In this document: piece by piece, positions 1 to 6,477 of the stretch | Layout of the letters: each line of letters begins with the position of its first letter | How positions within the stretch are numbered: the first letter of the stretch is position 1 | From: Candidatus Ectomicrobium neotermitis | Lineage (GTDB): Bacteria > Elusimicrobiota > Endomicrobiia > Endomicrobiales > Endomicrobiaceae | NCBI GenBank assembly: GCA_031283745.1 | Contig: JAITBH010000022.1 | Location: 1 to 12,966, forward strand | DNA: 12,966 bases | Reading direction: 5' to 3' | Made by a program: the position numbers and the translations under genes | The notes under the pieces: model-generated | What the model was told of the DNA's origin: nothing | Database searches by the model: none | The model's input: the letters and a program-made list of their open reading frames with translations, nothing else

Positions 1-10
1 TTAGTGATTA
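1..10 (-). repeat. edge of a heptamer repeat array
   Basis: The window opens with TTAGTGATTA, which matches the GTGRTTA heptamer found in the intergenic arrays. It overlaps the stop codon (TAA, 10..8) of the minus-strand gene. In that gene's sense the word reads TAATCAC, the opposite orientation to most other arrays here. Only ten bases are visible, so the call rests on similarity to the longer arrays. Confidence 0.4.
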
Positions 11-700
11 ACGGAGGGTGGATTGAATGTCATCGGAAATTATCTGGTTTTCGATGTTGTCTAATATCAAGGAGGTTGTGCGGTTATAGTTATATTTGCT
101 CATCTCTATCAAAGCCCAAGCGATGTATTCTGTTTTGGTTCGACCTGAGGCAAAAATTTCTTTGACCACTTCGACAAAGCTGTCTTTCTGGTAGGCACCA
201 TATATGTTTTTTGAAATGTTGTAAGCGATGGTTCCACTGCTTTTATTGTTTTCGACAAAAATGTTCCCATCGACACCGAAAATGTTTAGCTGCTGGGTAA
301 GTCTTTGTGCTTCGTTGGGGCTGATGTCTGGTATGGAGGCTTTGATATTGTCCAAAATAAAGTTGTCCATATTTTTTCTCGCTTCATACATTGTCATTGC
401 CAAAGCTCCTCTTTGTGCATCGTTTAAGTTCGAACTTTCAAAAGATGAGGCAAAGTAAAAATTCTTTTCGTCCTCCCAAAAGAAAACTCCATTTTCGACA
501 TTCTTAAACCAAAGGGGCTTTTTTGAGGGGATATAAGCGATTATCTCCGAGCTGATACACTCGTCCCAGCCGTCCGATCTCTCAAAATCTTCGGATACGG
601 TAACCGTGATGATGCCGTATTTCTCCACCACCAAGTTGTCAGCGGCGGCAGGATAAGCCATAAAACCTAAGATGATTGTTAAAAATATAATTTTTTTCAT
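8..700 (-). CDS. secreted or periplasmic protein of unknown family
   Basis: A complete 230-residue frame that I do not recognise. The N-terminus is a textbook Sec signal peptide: MKK, a hydrophobic core (IIFLTIILGFMA), then PAAA-DN, so cleavage is likely after about residue 20. There is no lipobox cysteine. The mature part is hydrophilic and mixed alpha/beta by eye, with no visible catalytic motif or further membrane segment, so export to the periplasm or beyond is inferred. The signal peptide fixes the start at 700, although no clear SD precedes it, which is unusual for this window. The stop codon lies in a heptamer repeat at the window edge. Directly upstream is an 18-bp palindrome resembling parS. 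The gene appears to be its own unit, because the pal terminator at 832-871 lies before it. Confidence 0.8.
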   Translation of the reverse strand: MKKIIFLTIILGFMAYPAAADNLVVEKYGIITVTVSEDFERSDGWDECISSEIIAYIPSKKPLWFKNVENGVFFWEDEKNFYFASSFESSNLNDAQRGALAMTMYEARKNMDNFILDNIKASIPDISPNEAQRLTQQLNIFGVDGNIFVENNKSSGTIAYNISKNIYGAYQKDSFVEVVKEIFASGRTKTEYIAWALIEMSKYNYNRTTSLILDNIENQIISDDIQSTLR

Positions 701-726
701 TGTAAAAGTGATTACTGCTGGGGCGG

Positions 727-744
727 ATGTTCCACGTGGAACAT
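727..744. promoter_or_regulatory. parS-like 18-bp perfect palindrome (candidate ParB site)
   Basis: ATGTTCCACGTGGAACAT is a perfect palindrome. Its inner 16 bases TGTTCCACGTGGAACA fit the conserved bacterial centromere core GTTYCACGTGRAAC bound by ParB/Spo0J, in the form known from pseudomonads. It lies 27-44 bp upstream of the secreted-protein start. No parA or parB is in the window. Alternative: the left half (GGCGG, two bases, GTTCCAC) also matches the GC-rich repeat GGCGGGCGTTCCACCCG, and heptamer-like GATTAGTGG follows at 752, so this could be a diverged repeat copy that became palindromic. Confidence 0.6.
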
Positions 745-763
745 TGGCAGCGATTAGTGGTTT

Positions 764-780
764 ACCTGCCGGCGGCAGGT
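764..780. repeat. GC-rich inverted repeat
   Basis: ACCTGCCG-G-CGGCAGGT is an 8-bp perfect inverted repeat around a single central base, in the 131-bp gap between the secreted-protein gene and the pal terminator. It has no T-run on either side, so it is not a normal intrinsic terminator. A related GGCGGGCAGGCGGCA stretch occurs in the Sir2 3' array near 6707-6719. The role is unknown: a protein site or a repeat fragment are both possible. Confidence 0.5.
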
Positions 781-831
781 TAGTTTTACCTTTTTGCTTT
801 TGCTGTTTTGTTTTTGCCGTTAAGTGTCCTC

Positions 832-871
832 AAAAAAAATGCACGAAGGTTTTTCTACCCTTCGTGCATTT
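832..871 (-). terminator. intrinsic terminator of the yjbQ-pal unit
   Basis: A 13-bp perfect stem (837-849 with 859-871) and a 9-nt loop are followed on the minus strand by a run of U (A-run at 832-839 on the plus strand). It ends minus-strand transcription 261 bp after the pal stop. The repeat array therefore lies inside the predicted pal 3' UTR. Confidence 0.85.
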
Positions 872-1121
872 AACTTCAATTTGCCTTTTCGCCTTTGTCG
901 CGGTTGTAGTCTTTGTCGTTGTCGTTGTCTTTGTCGTTGCCGTTGCCGTGGTCGTGGTCGTTGCTAACCACTAACTACTAATCACTAACCACTGTCCGTG
1001 CTGGTCTTTGTCGTTGCCGTTGCTAACCACTAACTACTGATCACTGTCCGTGCTGGTCTTTGTCGTTGTCTTTCACTAACCACTAATCACTAATCACTGT
1101 CTTTCGGGTGGAACGCCCGCC
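872..1121 (-). repeat. mosaic repeat array in the pal 3' UTR
   Basis: Read in pal's sense, the order is: one exact 17-mer GGCGGGCGTTCCACCCG (1121-1105), heptamers GTGATTA/GTGGTTA (1099-1074), a tandem duplication of about 50 bp (1068-1020 and 1016-961), then a long run of AACGAC/AAAGAC hexamers (about 963-892), ending just before the terminator. The two copies of the duplication (56 and 49 bp) differ by one heptamer, apart from one base. The open frames across this stretch, such as the polyvaline frame on the plus strand, are by-products of hexamer repetition and not genes. The 17-mer begins 10 nt after the pal stop. This accounts for most of the 430-bp gene-free interval 701-1131. Confidence 0.9.
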
Positions 1122-1131
1122 AACGGGGCCG

Positions 1132-1662
1132 TTACGACTGATTGAGTGCCAATCTCGTCTCGGCTCTTCTGTTGACTGCTCTATCTTTAGGGCGTTTGCC
1201 TTTGCTGATGAAATATTTCTTGTCTTTCCCATAAGATACTGTCTTTATTCTGTCTGCTTTTATGCCTCTGCTCACATAATACTTTTTGACGGCATTAGCT
1301 CTATTTAGCCCGAGCTTCATATTGAAAGCAACAGAACCTCTATCATCGCAGAAACCTGAGACGACTATATTTAGCGATGGGTTTTCTACCAAGAATTGAG
1401 CATTTGATCTGAGTGCGTCCTGCGCTCTCTTTGTCAAAGTAGCTTTGCGGAAAGCAAATTTGACAGGTTTGAATGTGTAATCAGGAATCGGCTGTGCTAC
1501 CTTTTCAACTTCAACTACGGTTGTTGTTACGACCGCTTCAACTGCTGGAGCCGGTTGAGGCTGAGGTTGAGGATCAGGCTTAACCTCTTCTCTCTTTTGG
1601 CAACCCGCTATAGCAAGTGCAAAAATTAAAACAAACAACAGTGAAAACTTAGTTTTGTTCAT
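1132..1662 (-). CDS. pal: peptidoglycan-associated OmpA/Pal-type lipoprotein
   Basis: This 176-residue protein has a lipoprotein signal: a hydrophobic segment and lipobox LAIAGC with Cys21 as the acylation site. A Pro/Gln/Val-rich linker (about 28-60) follows, then an OmpA C-terminal domain (about 63-172). That domain shows the Pal-type signature: GFCDDRGS with the diaminopimelate-binding Asp, NxxLGxxRAxxVKxYxxxxGI, SYGKD, and NRRAE near the end. The family anchors the outer membrane to peptidoglycan as part of Tol-Pal, so the cell is diderm. Length and order are normal for Pal; another OmpA-domain lipoprotein is possible because no tol genes are visible. An SD (AAGGAGAA) precedes the start, and yjbQ ends 12 nt upstream, so the two are co-transcribed. 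A mosaic repeat begins 10 nt after the stop. Confidence 0.88.
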   Translation of the reverse strand: MNKTKFSLLFVLIFALAIAGCQKREEVKPDPQPQPQPAPAVEAVVTTTVVEVEKVAQPIPDYTFKPVKFAFRKATLTKRAQDALRSNAQFLVENPSLNIVVSGFCDDRGSVAFNMKLGLNRANAVKKYYVSRGIKADRIKTVSYGKDKKYFISKGKRPKDRAVNRRAETRLALNQS

Positions 1663-1674
1663 ACTTTCTCCTTT

Positions 1675-2091
1675 TTATTCTCCTATTATTTTAATGAGAA
1701 CTCTTTTTGAACGCTGACCGTCAAATTCACCGTAAAAAATTTGTTCCCAAGGTCCGAAATCTAATTTTCCTTTAGTTATCGCAGCTACCACCTCCCTACC
1801 CATCACCTGCCTTTTAAGATGAGCGTCGGCATTGTCCTCTGCAACATTGTGCTGGTATTGAGAAACAGGCTCGTGAGGCGCCAGCCCTTCCAGCCACTTT
1901 TTATAGTCATTGTGCAGGCCGCTTTCATCATCATTTACAAAAACGCTTGAGGTTATGTGCATAGCGTTTACCAAAACAAGACCTTCTTTGATAGAACTGT
2001 CTCTTATAGCATCCTCAACTTCGTTAGTTATATTTATGAATTCCATCCGGCTTTTTGTGTTAAAAAACAGCTCTCTTTTGAAAATTTTCAT
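1675..2091 (-). CDS. yjbQ: YjbQ/UPF0047 family protein
   Basis: A 138-residue protein of the UPF0047 (YjbQ) family, small soluble cytoplasmic proteins; some members have weak thiamine-phosphate-synthase activity, but the true role is unsettled. Visible signatures are NAMHITSSVFVNDDESG, EDNADAHLKRQVMG and GPWEQIFYGEFDG with the C-terminal RVLIKIIGE. The conserved His residues and the acidic cluster are in place. I chose the ATG at 2091 over an upstream in-frame start at 2154: a GAGG SD lies 7 nt before it, the length then matches the family (about 130-140), and the 21 extra residues look like translated leader. It is the first gene of a two-gene unit with pal. The link is probably transcriptional convenience; no shared function is evident. 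Confidence 0.88.
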   Translation of the reverse strand: MKIFKRELFFNTKSRMEFINITNEVEDAIRDSSIKEGLVLVNAMHITSSVFVNDDESGLHNDYKKWLEGLAPHEPVSQYQHNVAEDNADAHLKRQVMGREVVAAITKGKLDFGPWEQIFYGEFDGQRSKRVLIKIIGE

Positions 2092-2214
2092 TTCTTTCCT
2101 CGTTTTGGATTGATTATTCAGGGATATTTGTGGTCTTTGATTCATTTGCCTCACTGCTGACTGTGGTTTAACATTTTTTAAGTATCAATTCAAATAAGAT
2201 AAAAAGCCTCAGTT

Positions 2215-2243
2215 TTGAATATAGGATTGTGTTTAGTATAATC
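2215..2243 (+). promoter_or_regulatory. sigma70-type promoter for the GH1 gene
   Basis: TTGAAT (2215-2220) and TATAAT (2237-2242) are separated by 16 bp. The -10 sits in TTTAGTATAATC (2232-2243), a 12-mer found again upstream of the DUF1015 operon. Transcription would start near 2250, giving a leader of about 80 nt that contains the two DnaA-box words. Confidence 0.65.
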
Positions 2244-2282
2244 ATATCGATAAAGACGGAGCGAATATGCAATAAAAATCGG

Positions 2283-2323
2283 TTATCCACAAGTTCAAAA
2301 AGATGTGAATAACTTCAAAAAGA
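2283..2323. promoter_or_regulatory. pair of inverted DnaA-box words with a direct repeat
   Basis: TTATCCACA (2283-2291, plus) and TTATTCACA (complement of 2304-2312) both match the DnaA-box consensus TTATNCACA. They are inverted with a 12-nt spacer. Interleaved is a 10-bp direct repeat TTCAAAAAGA at 2294-2303 and 2314-2323. The block lies in an AT-rich region between divergent genes, in the predicted GH1 leader. It could be an origin element, a DnaA-regulated site or chance. Confidence 0.45.
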
Positions 2324-2331
2324 GGAAAAAA

Positions 2332-3759
2332 ATGTCAAAACTTCCAAAAAATTTCTTATGGGGCGGAGCAGTTGCCGCCCATCAGCTTGAAGGCGGGTGG
2401 AAAGAAGGCGGCAAAGGTTTGAGCGTGGCAGATGTTATGACCGCCGGGGCGCACGGAGTGGCAAGGGAAATAACCGACGGTGTAATTGAGGGCAAGAATT
2501 ATCCAAATCATGAGGCGATAGATTTTTATCATCACTATAAAGAGGATATTGCCCTTTTTGCTCAGATGGGTTTTAAGTGTTTTAGAACTTCCATCGCTTG
2601 GGCAAGGATTTTCCCAAAAGGGGACGAAAAAGAACCCAATGAGGCAGGGCTGAAGTTTTATGATGATCTCTTTGACGAGTGCTTAAAACACAAAATCGAA
2701 CCCGTGATAACCCTTTCCCATTTTGAAATGCCCTTCCACCTTGTAAAACAGTATGGGGCATGGAGAAATCGTCAATGTATAGACTTTTTCCTAAATTTTG
2801 CGACAACTTGTTTTAAGCGATACAAAGACAAAGTTAAGTATTGGATGACTTTTAATGAAATAAATAATCAAGCCGACACTTCCCATGATTTTGGCTCATT
2901 TACAAATTCGGGCATTCTCTATAAGGAAGGAGAAAATAAGGAACTTATTATGTATCAAGCCGCCCACTATGAATTTGTGGCAAGTGCTTTGGCTGTCAAA
3001 GAGGGCAAAAAAATTAACCCGAACTTCCAAATCGGGGCGATGTTGGCTGTTCCTCCTGTTTATCCATTTTCTTGCGACCCTAAAGATATGATGGCTTCTT
3101 TGGAAGCTTCGCACAAAAGATTCTTTTTTGGCGATGTTCAGGCGAGAGGGGCTTATCCGAAATACATTTCCAAATATTGGGAAAACAATAACTATAAGCT
3201 CGACATCACCGATAAAGACTTGGCTGATCTAAAAGCCGGCTGTGTTGACTATATCGGCTTTAGCTATTACATGTCTTTTGCTGTTAAGCACTCCGATGAC
3301 AGCGGGCTTTATAATGCAAACAATATCCCTATTGTGAAAAATCCTTATGTAAAAGCTTCCGACTGGGGCTGGCAGATCGATCCGGAGGGTTTGCGTTGGT
3401 GCTTAAACTGGCTTTATGACACTTATCAGGTTCCTCTCTTTATCGTTGAAAATGGTTTTGGGGCTGTGGATAAACTTGAGGCGGACGGAACGGTTAATGA
3501 TCAATACCGTATCGATTACCTTTCGGCACATATCAAAGAGATGAAAAAAGCTATAGAAATAGATGGAGTAGATGTGATGGGTTATACCCCTTGGGGCTGT
3601 ATCGACTTGGTGTCGGCAGGCACCGGCGAGATGAAAAAACGGTATGGCTTTATTTATGTCGACAAAGACAATGAGGGCAAGGGGACTTTGAAGAGAAGCA
3701 AAAAACTTTCTTTTGATTGGTATAAAAAAGTGATCGAAAGCAATGGAGACGATCTTTGA
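2332..3759 (+). CDS. GH1 6-phospho-beta-glucosidase
   Basis: A cytoplasmic glycoside hydrolase family 1 enzyme, 475 residues from the chosen start, the normal family length. It hydrolyses phosphorylated beta-glucosides such as cellobiose-6-phosphate delivered by a PTS. Seen: the N-terminal FLWGGAVAAHQLEGG signature, the acid/base Glu176 in TFNEINNQ, the nucleophile Glu373 in FIVENGFGA, and the phosphate-binding loop from Ser428 (SAGTGEMKKRYG; Lys435/436, Tyr438). The loop points to 6-phospho rather than free glycosides. I prefer the ATG at 2332 because AGAGG lies 6 nt before it; the upstream in-frame GTG at 2305 overlaps a DnaA-box word and adds only nine basic residues. A PTS IIB-IIC pair follows after a structured 240-bp gap with a terminator, so the two are functionally coupled. 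BglA- versus AscB-type substrate preference cannot be decided. Confidence 0.93.
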   Translation: MSKLPKNFLWGGAVAAHQLEGGWKEGGKGLSVADVMTAGAHGVAREITDGVIEGKNYPNHEAIDFYHHYKEDIALFAQMGFKCFRTSIAWARIFPKGDEKEPNEAGLKFYDDLFDECLKHKIEPVITLSHFEMPFHLVKQYGAWRNRQCIDFFLNFATTCFKRYKDKVKYWMTFNEINNQADTSHDFGSFTNSGILYKEGENKELIMYQAAHYEFVASALAVKEGKKINPNFQIGAMLAVPPVYPFSCDPKDMMASLEASHKRFFFGDVQARGAYPKYISKYWENNNYKLDITDKDLADLKAGCVDYIGFSYYMSFAVKHSDDSGLYNANNIPIVKNPYVKASDWGWQIDPEGLRWCLNWLYDTYQVPLFIVENGFGAVDKLEADGTVNDQYRIDYLSAHIKEMKKAIEIDGVDVMGYTPWGCIDLVSAGTGEMKKRYGFIYVDKDNEGKGTLKRSKKLSFDWYKKVIESNGDDL

Positions 3760-3810
3760 TAGATATGAAAGCAAAACAAAATTTGAGTTTTTTAATTTAC
3801 AGATGTGTTG

Positions 3811-3866
3811 AGTGTGGAGGGGGGCAAAATATCTTTTTCTCCCCTAAAACACTGCTCACAAGAGCA
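3811..3866 (+). other. possible structured leader RNA upstream of PTS genes
   Basis: Between the GH1 stop and the terminator at 3919 there is an imperfect hairpin (AGTGT..AGGGG at 3811-3822 with CCCCT..ACACT at 3841-3853). Next to it, sharing one base, is a small hairpin TGCTC-ACAA-GAGCA (3853-3866). No clear match to a BglG/LicT antiterminator target is visible. Function is unproven. Confidence 0.25.
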
Positions 3867-3918
3867 AAGAACTTAAAAATAGTTGCAGAAATAATATCAA
3901 CAACAAGCAAAATAACAG

Positions 3919-3954
3919 GACGCTCAAAGATTTTTTTTGAGCGTCTTTTTTTTT
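3919..3954 (+). terminator. strong intrinsic terminator between GH1 and PTS IIB
   Basis: A 10-bp stem (3919-3928 with 3936-3945) is followed by nine T. It lies 160 bp after the GH1 stop but only 45 bp before the IIB start. Either it ends the GH1 message, or it acts as an attenuator for the PTS genes. There is little room for a separate promoter after it. Confidence 0.88.
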
Positions 3955-3961
3955 GCACAAA

Positions 3962-3979
3962 TAACCGTTTGATCGGTTA
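3962..3979 (+). promoter_or_regulatory. small inverted repeat before the PTS IIB SD
   Basis: TAACCG-TTTGAT-CGGTTA is a 6-bp perfect inverted repeat with a 6-nt spacer, ending about 7 nt before the AAGGAGG SD of the IIB gene. It may be a repressor operator or a translation-controlling hairpin. No partner regulator is visible. Confidence 0.35.
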
Positions 3980-3999
3980 AAAACAAAAAGGAGGCAAAA

Positions 4000-4308
4000 A
4001 TGGCAATTAAGATTAGGGTGTTTTGTAATGCAGGAATGTCAACGAGCATGCTGGTAACAAAGATGAAAAATGCAGCTCAAAAGAGGGGGATTGAGGTAGA
4101 CATAATCGCCTATTCATTCAGCTCTTTTGACGATAAGTTCAGCGAAGCTGACATTATTTTGCTTGGGCCGCAGATTGGCTATGAAAAAGCAAAGGCATTG
4201 ACGAAAGTAGAAGCAGCAAAAATTCCGTTGGATGTTATTCCAATGGTAGATTATGGAATGATGAACGGCGAAAAGGTTTTAGATTTCGCCCTCAAACTTA
4301 AAAAATAG
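4000..4308 (+). CDS. PTS lactose/cellobiose-family IIB subunit
   Basis: A 102-residue cytoplasmic phosphotransfer protein of the lactose/cellobiose (Lac) PTS family, at full normal length. The N-terminal beta strand leads into the phosphorylation loop CNAGMSTSM with the catalytic Cys9. The family's LGPQIGYEK segment (about 55-63) and the C-terminal DYGMMNGEKVLDFAL follow. It takes phosphate from a IIA protein and passes it to the incoming sugar bound by IIC. It starts behind a near-perfect SD (AAGGAGG) and is followed 15 nt later by IIC, so it is in one operon with it. No IIA, HPr or EI gene is present here, so these must be encoded elsewhere. A cellobiose or other beta-diglucoside substrate is inferred from the GH1 neighbour. 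Confidence 0.93.
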   Translation: MAIKIRVFCNAGMSTSMLVTKMKNAAQKRGIEVDIIAYSFSSFDDKFSEADIILLGPQIGYEKAKALTKVEAAKIPLDVIPMVDYGMMNGEKVLDFALKLKK

Positions 4309-4323
4309 AGAGGTAAAAAAAGT

Positions 4324-5613
4324 ATGAATAATTTTTTGACGCAAAAGTTAGTTCCAGTTATTTTGAAGATCATAAATCTTAGAGGAGTGCAGGCGATAAA
4401 AAACGGCATGTTCTATATTATGCCTTTAACCATCATCGGCTCGATCTTCCTCTTGCTGACAAATTTCCCTTGGGAACCAGTTGTCCGCATAGTAAGAGCT
4501 TTAGGGCTTGATGCACCGTTTAACCAGATCACGGGCGCAACTTTTGGCATTATCGCTTTGGTTGCTGTGGTCGCTATCGCTTTTGAATATTGCAAAAGCG
4601 AAAATGTTGCGGGAGGTCTTCATGCTGGTGTCATAGGCTTGGGTGCGTTTTTGATAATTCAAGACACTTTCGTTATCACTGATGCAGGTTTGCAAGTATC
4701 AAATGTTATCGACAAGGGCTGGCTTGGAGGCAAAGGAATTATTGCTGCACTTCTTTTGGGTTTGCTTGCAGGAAAGATTTTTACTTTCTGCCTCAAGAGA
4801 AATATCCGTATCAAATTGCCAGATTCTGTTCCCGAGGGGATAGCTAATTCGTTTAACGGGCTTATTCCAGCTTTAATAATGTATGTCATCACTGGCGCCA
4901 TCTATATGATATTTAAGGTTTGGGATATGACAGCCATCGAAGCCATATACAAGATCATTCAGCTTCCTTTGCAGAATATGACGGACAGTTTCGGAGGAGC
5001 GGTGATCATGGCGGTTACAGTGCCGTTCTTGTGGTTCTTTGGTGTTCACGGCTCGTCGATAATTTCGTCGATAATGCAGCCTATTTTGCAAGCCAATATG
5101 CTTGAAAACCAAGCTATTTTGGATTCGGGGCTTCCTTTAACTTTGGCAAATGGAGGGCATATCGTAACCCAGCAGTTTATGGATCAATTCCAAACCGTAA
5201 CAGGATCGGGGATGACCATCGGCGTTGTGCTCTATATGCTCTTTTTTGCAAAGGCGCGTAAAAATAAGGAGATAGGAAAACTTTCTTTGGTGCCGGGCTT
5301 GTTTAATATAAATGAGCCGATACTCTTTGGAACTCCTATAGTGCTAAACCCATTTATGGCAGTGCCTTTCATTATGATGCCTCTTATTTCAAGCATCATT
5401 TTGTATCTGGCGCAGTGGCTTGGGTTAGTTCCTTTGTTTAGCGCCATTATGGTTCCGTGGACAACTCCTCCTATAATCAGCGGATTTATTATTGGAGGGT
5501 GGAAAGTGGCTCTGCTGCATGTGATTGTTTTGAGTCTGTCTTTCTTTGTTTATCTGCCTTTCATTAGGTCTGTGGATAAACAGGATTATGAGAGTGAAAA
5601 AAGCGGAGGTTAA
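4324..5613 (+). CDS. PTS lactose/cellobiose-family IIC permease
   Basis: A 429-residue integral inner-membrane transporter of the Lac-family EIIC type. It imports and, with IIB, phosphorylates the sugar. Seen: an amphipathic N-terminus, roughly ten hydrophobic segments, LPDSVPEGIANSF (165-177), the sugar-site motif FFGVHG (239-244) and the family signature NEPILFGTPIVLNP (330-343). The length is typical (about 430). It starts 15 nt after IIB behind a weaker GAGAGG SD and ends before a terminator at 5647. The specificity is probably cellobiose or a related beta-glucoside, taken from the 6-phospho-beta-glucosidase next door; diacetylchitobiose or lactose cannot be excluded from sequence. The C-terminal codons for Val-Asp-Lys happen to spell a DnaA-box word (5571-5579). 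Confidence 0.93.
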   Translation: MNNFLTQKLVPVILKIINLRGVQAIKNGMFYIMPLTIIGSIFLLLTNFPWEPVVRIVRALGLDAPFNQITGATFGIIALVAVVAIAFEYCKSENVAGGLHAGVIGLGAFLIIQDTFVITDAGLQVSNVIDKGWLGGKGIIAALLLGLLAGKIFTFCLKRNIRIKLPDSVPEGIANSFNGLIPALIMYVITGAIYMIFKVWDMTAIEAIYKIIQLPLQNMTDSFGGAVIMAVTVPFLWFFGVHGSSIISSIMQPILQANMLENQAILDSGLPLTLANGGHIVTQQFMDQFQTVTGSGMTIGVVLYMLFFAKARKNKEIGKLSLVPGLFNINEPILFGTPIVLNPFMAVPFIMMPLISSIILYLAQWLGLVPLFSAIMVPWTTPPIISGFIIGGWKVALLHVIVLSLSFFVYLPFIRSVDKQDYESEKSGG

Positions 5614-5646
5614 ACAAGTAGACGTTTTCATTTGATAGAGATAAAA

Positions 5647-5695
5647 AAAAGAGCTAAAGACCGAAAAATCGAGTTTTTAGCTCTTTTGCTTTTTA
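5647..5695 (+). terminator. intrinsic terminator after the PTS operon
   Basis: A 12-bp stem (AAAAGAGCTAAA at 5647-5658 with its complement at 5676-5687) and a 17-nt loop are followed by a T-rich tract. It lies inside the first 26 codons of the long frame that runs into Sir2. This is one reason to reject those codons as coding. The A-run on the left gives it weaker potential on the minus strand as well. Confidence 0.8.
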
Positions 5696-5709
5696 TAAAG
5701 GAGGTCAAA

Positions 5710-6468
5710 ATGAAACCAGAGGAACGTATCCACAAAAAGATTGAAAGAGTTGTTGAGATTCTTAAAAAGTCTAAGTATGTAGTCGCTTTTAGCGGGGCAG
5801 GCGTATCGGTAGAAAGCGGGATCCCTCCGTTTAGGGGGGCTGATGGGATTTGGAATCATTATGATGAGAAAATGTTTGAGTTAGATTATTTTCTGTCAAA
5901 CCCAGAAAAAGTCTGGAAAATTCTCATATCGGGTTTTTATAGAAACATTGTGGATGCCTGCCCTAATGGTGCACATATAGCACTTGCCCGTATGCAGATA
6001 AGGGGGCAGATAAAAGGGCTGATAACCCAAAATATCGACGGCCTCCACAGCAGAGCGGGGTCAAGAAATGTTCTTGAAATTCATGGAAATGCACACAATC
6101 TTGTGTGTATGAAAGATGGGAGCAAATATACCATCAGCGATTTTGACCTAAAGTCTGCACCGCGTTGCCCAAAGTGCAGGAGTATTCTAAAGCCCGATTT
6201 TGTGTTTTTTGGCGAGCGGCTTCCACAAAAAGAATTAGAGGCCGCCCATGACCTTGCAGCCAACTGCGATGCGATGATAGTTGTCGGGACGCAAAACAAA
6301 GTTTATCCCGCAGCCGAGATACCCCTGATCGCCCGCCAAAACGCTAACAGTGCAACAATAATCGAAATCAATCCTCAAAGAGGAGATGTGGCGATAGGGT
6401 TTTCTAATAATCATATCCAGACAACAGCAGTGAAAGCTTTAGAGGAGATTGAGGAGAAAATGTTTTAG
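5710..6468 (+). CDS. Sir2-family (sirtuin) NAD-dependent deacylase
   Basis: A 252-residue sirtuin that removes acyl groups from protein lysines using NAD+, probably in the cytoplasm. Motifs: GAGVSVESGIPPFRG (29-43, NAD binding), TQNIDGLH (106-113), catalytic His125 in EIHGNAHNLVC, GTQNKVYPAAEIP (193-205; the usual GTSL is GTQN) and IEINP. The zinc ribbon is odd: Cys133, Cys153 and Cys156 are present, but the second Cys of the first CxxC is Asp136 (CMKD). I chose the ATG at 5710 because AAGGAGG precedes it by 7 nt; the in-frame extension to 5632 runs through a terminator. It probably has its own promoter or depends on read-through from the PTS operon. Its 3' end is followed within 10 nt by a mosaic repeat array. 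Confidence 0.92.
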   Translation: MKPEERIHKKIERVVEILKKSKYVVAFSGAGVSVESGIPPFRGADGIWNHYDEKMFELDYFLSNPEKVWKILISGFYRNIVDACPNGAHIALARMQIRGQIKGLITQNIDGLHSRAGSRNVLEIHGNAHNLVCMKDGSKYTISDFDLKSAPRCPKCRSILKPDFVFFGERLPQKELEAAHDLAANCDAMIVVGTQNKVYPAAEIPLIARQNANSATIIEINPQRGDVAIGFSNNHIQTTAVKALEEIEEKMF

Positions 6469-6477
6469 GGGCCGACT

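Noticed and set aside
672..974. Open frame encoding a valine-rich hydrophobic peptide (plus strand)
   Set aside because: It crosses the parS-like palindrome, the terminator and the GTCGTT hexamer run; the Val repeats are a by-product of the hexamer.
3811..3853. BglG/LicT-type antiterminator target (RAT) before the PTS genes
   Set aside because: A hairpin and GGGCAAAA are present, but the known RAT consensus is not recognisable and the element does not overlap the terminator stem.
5632..5709. N-terminal extension of the Sir2 protein
   Set aside because: The 26 codons run through a terminator hairpin; a strong SD and ATG at 5710 fit the family length.
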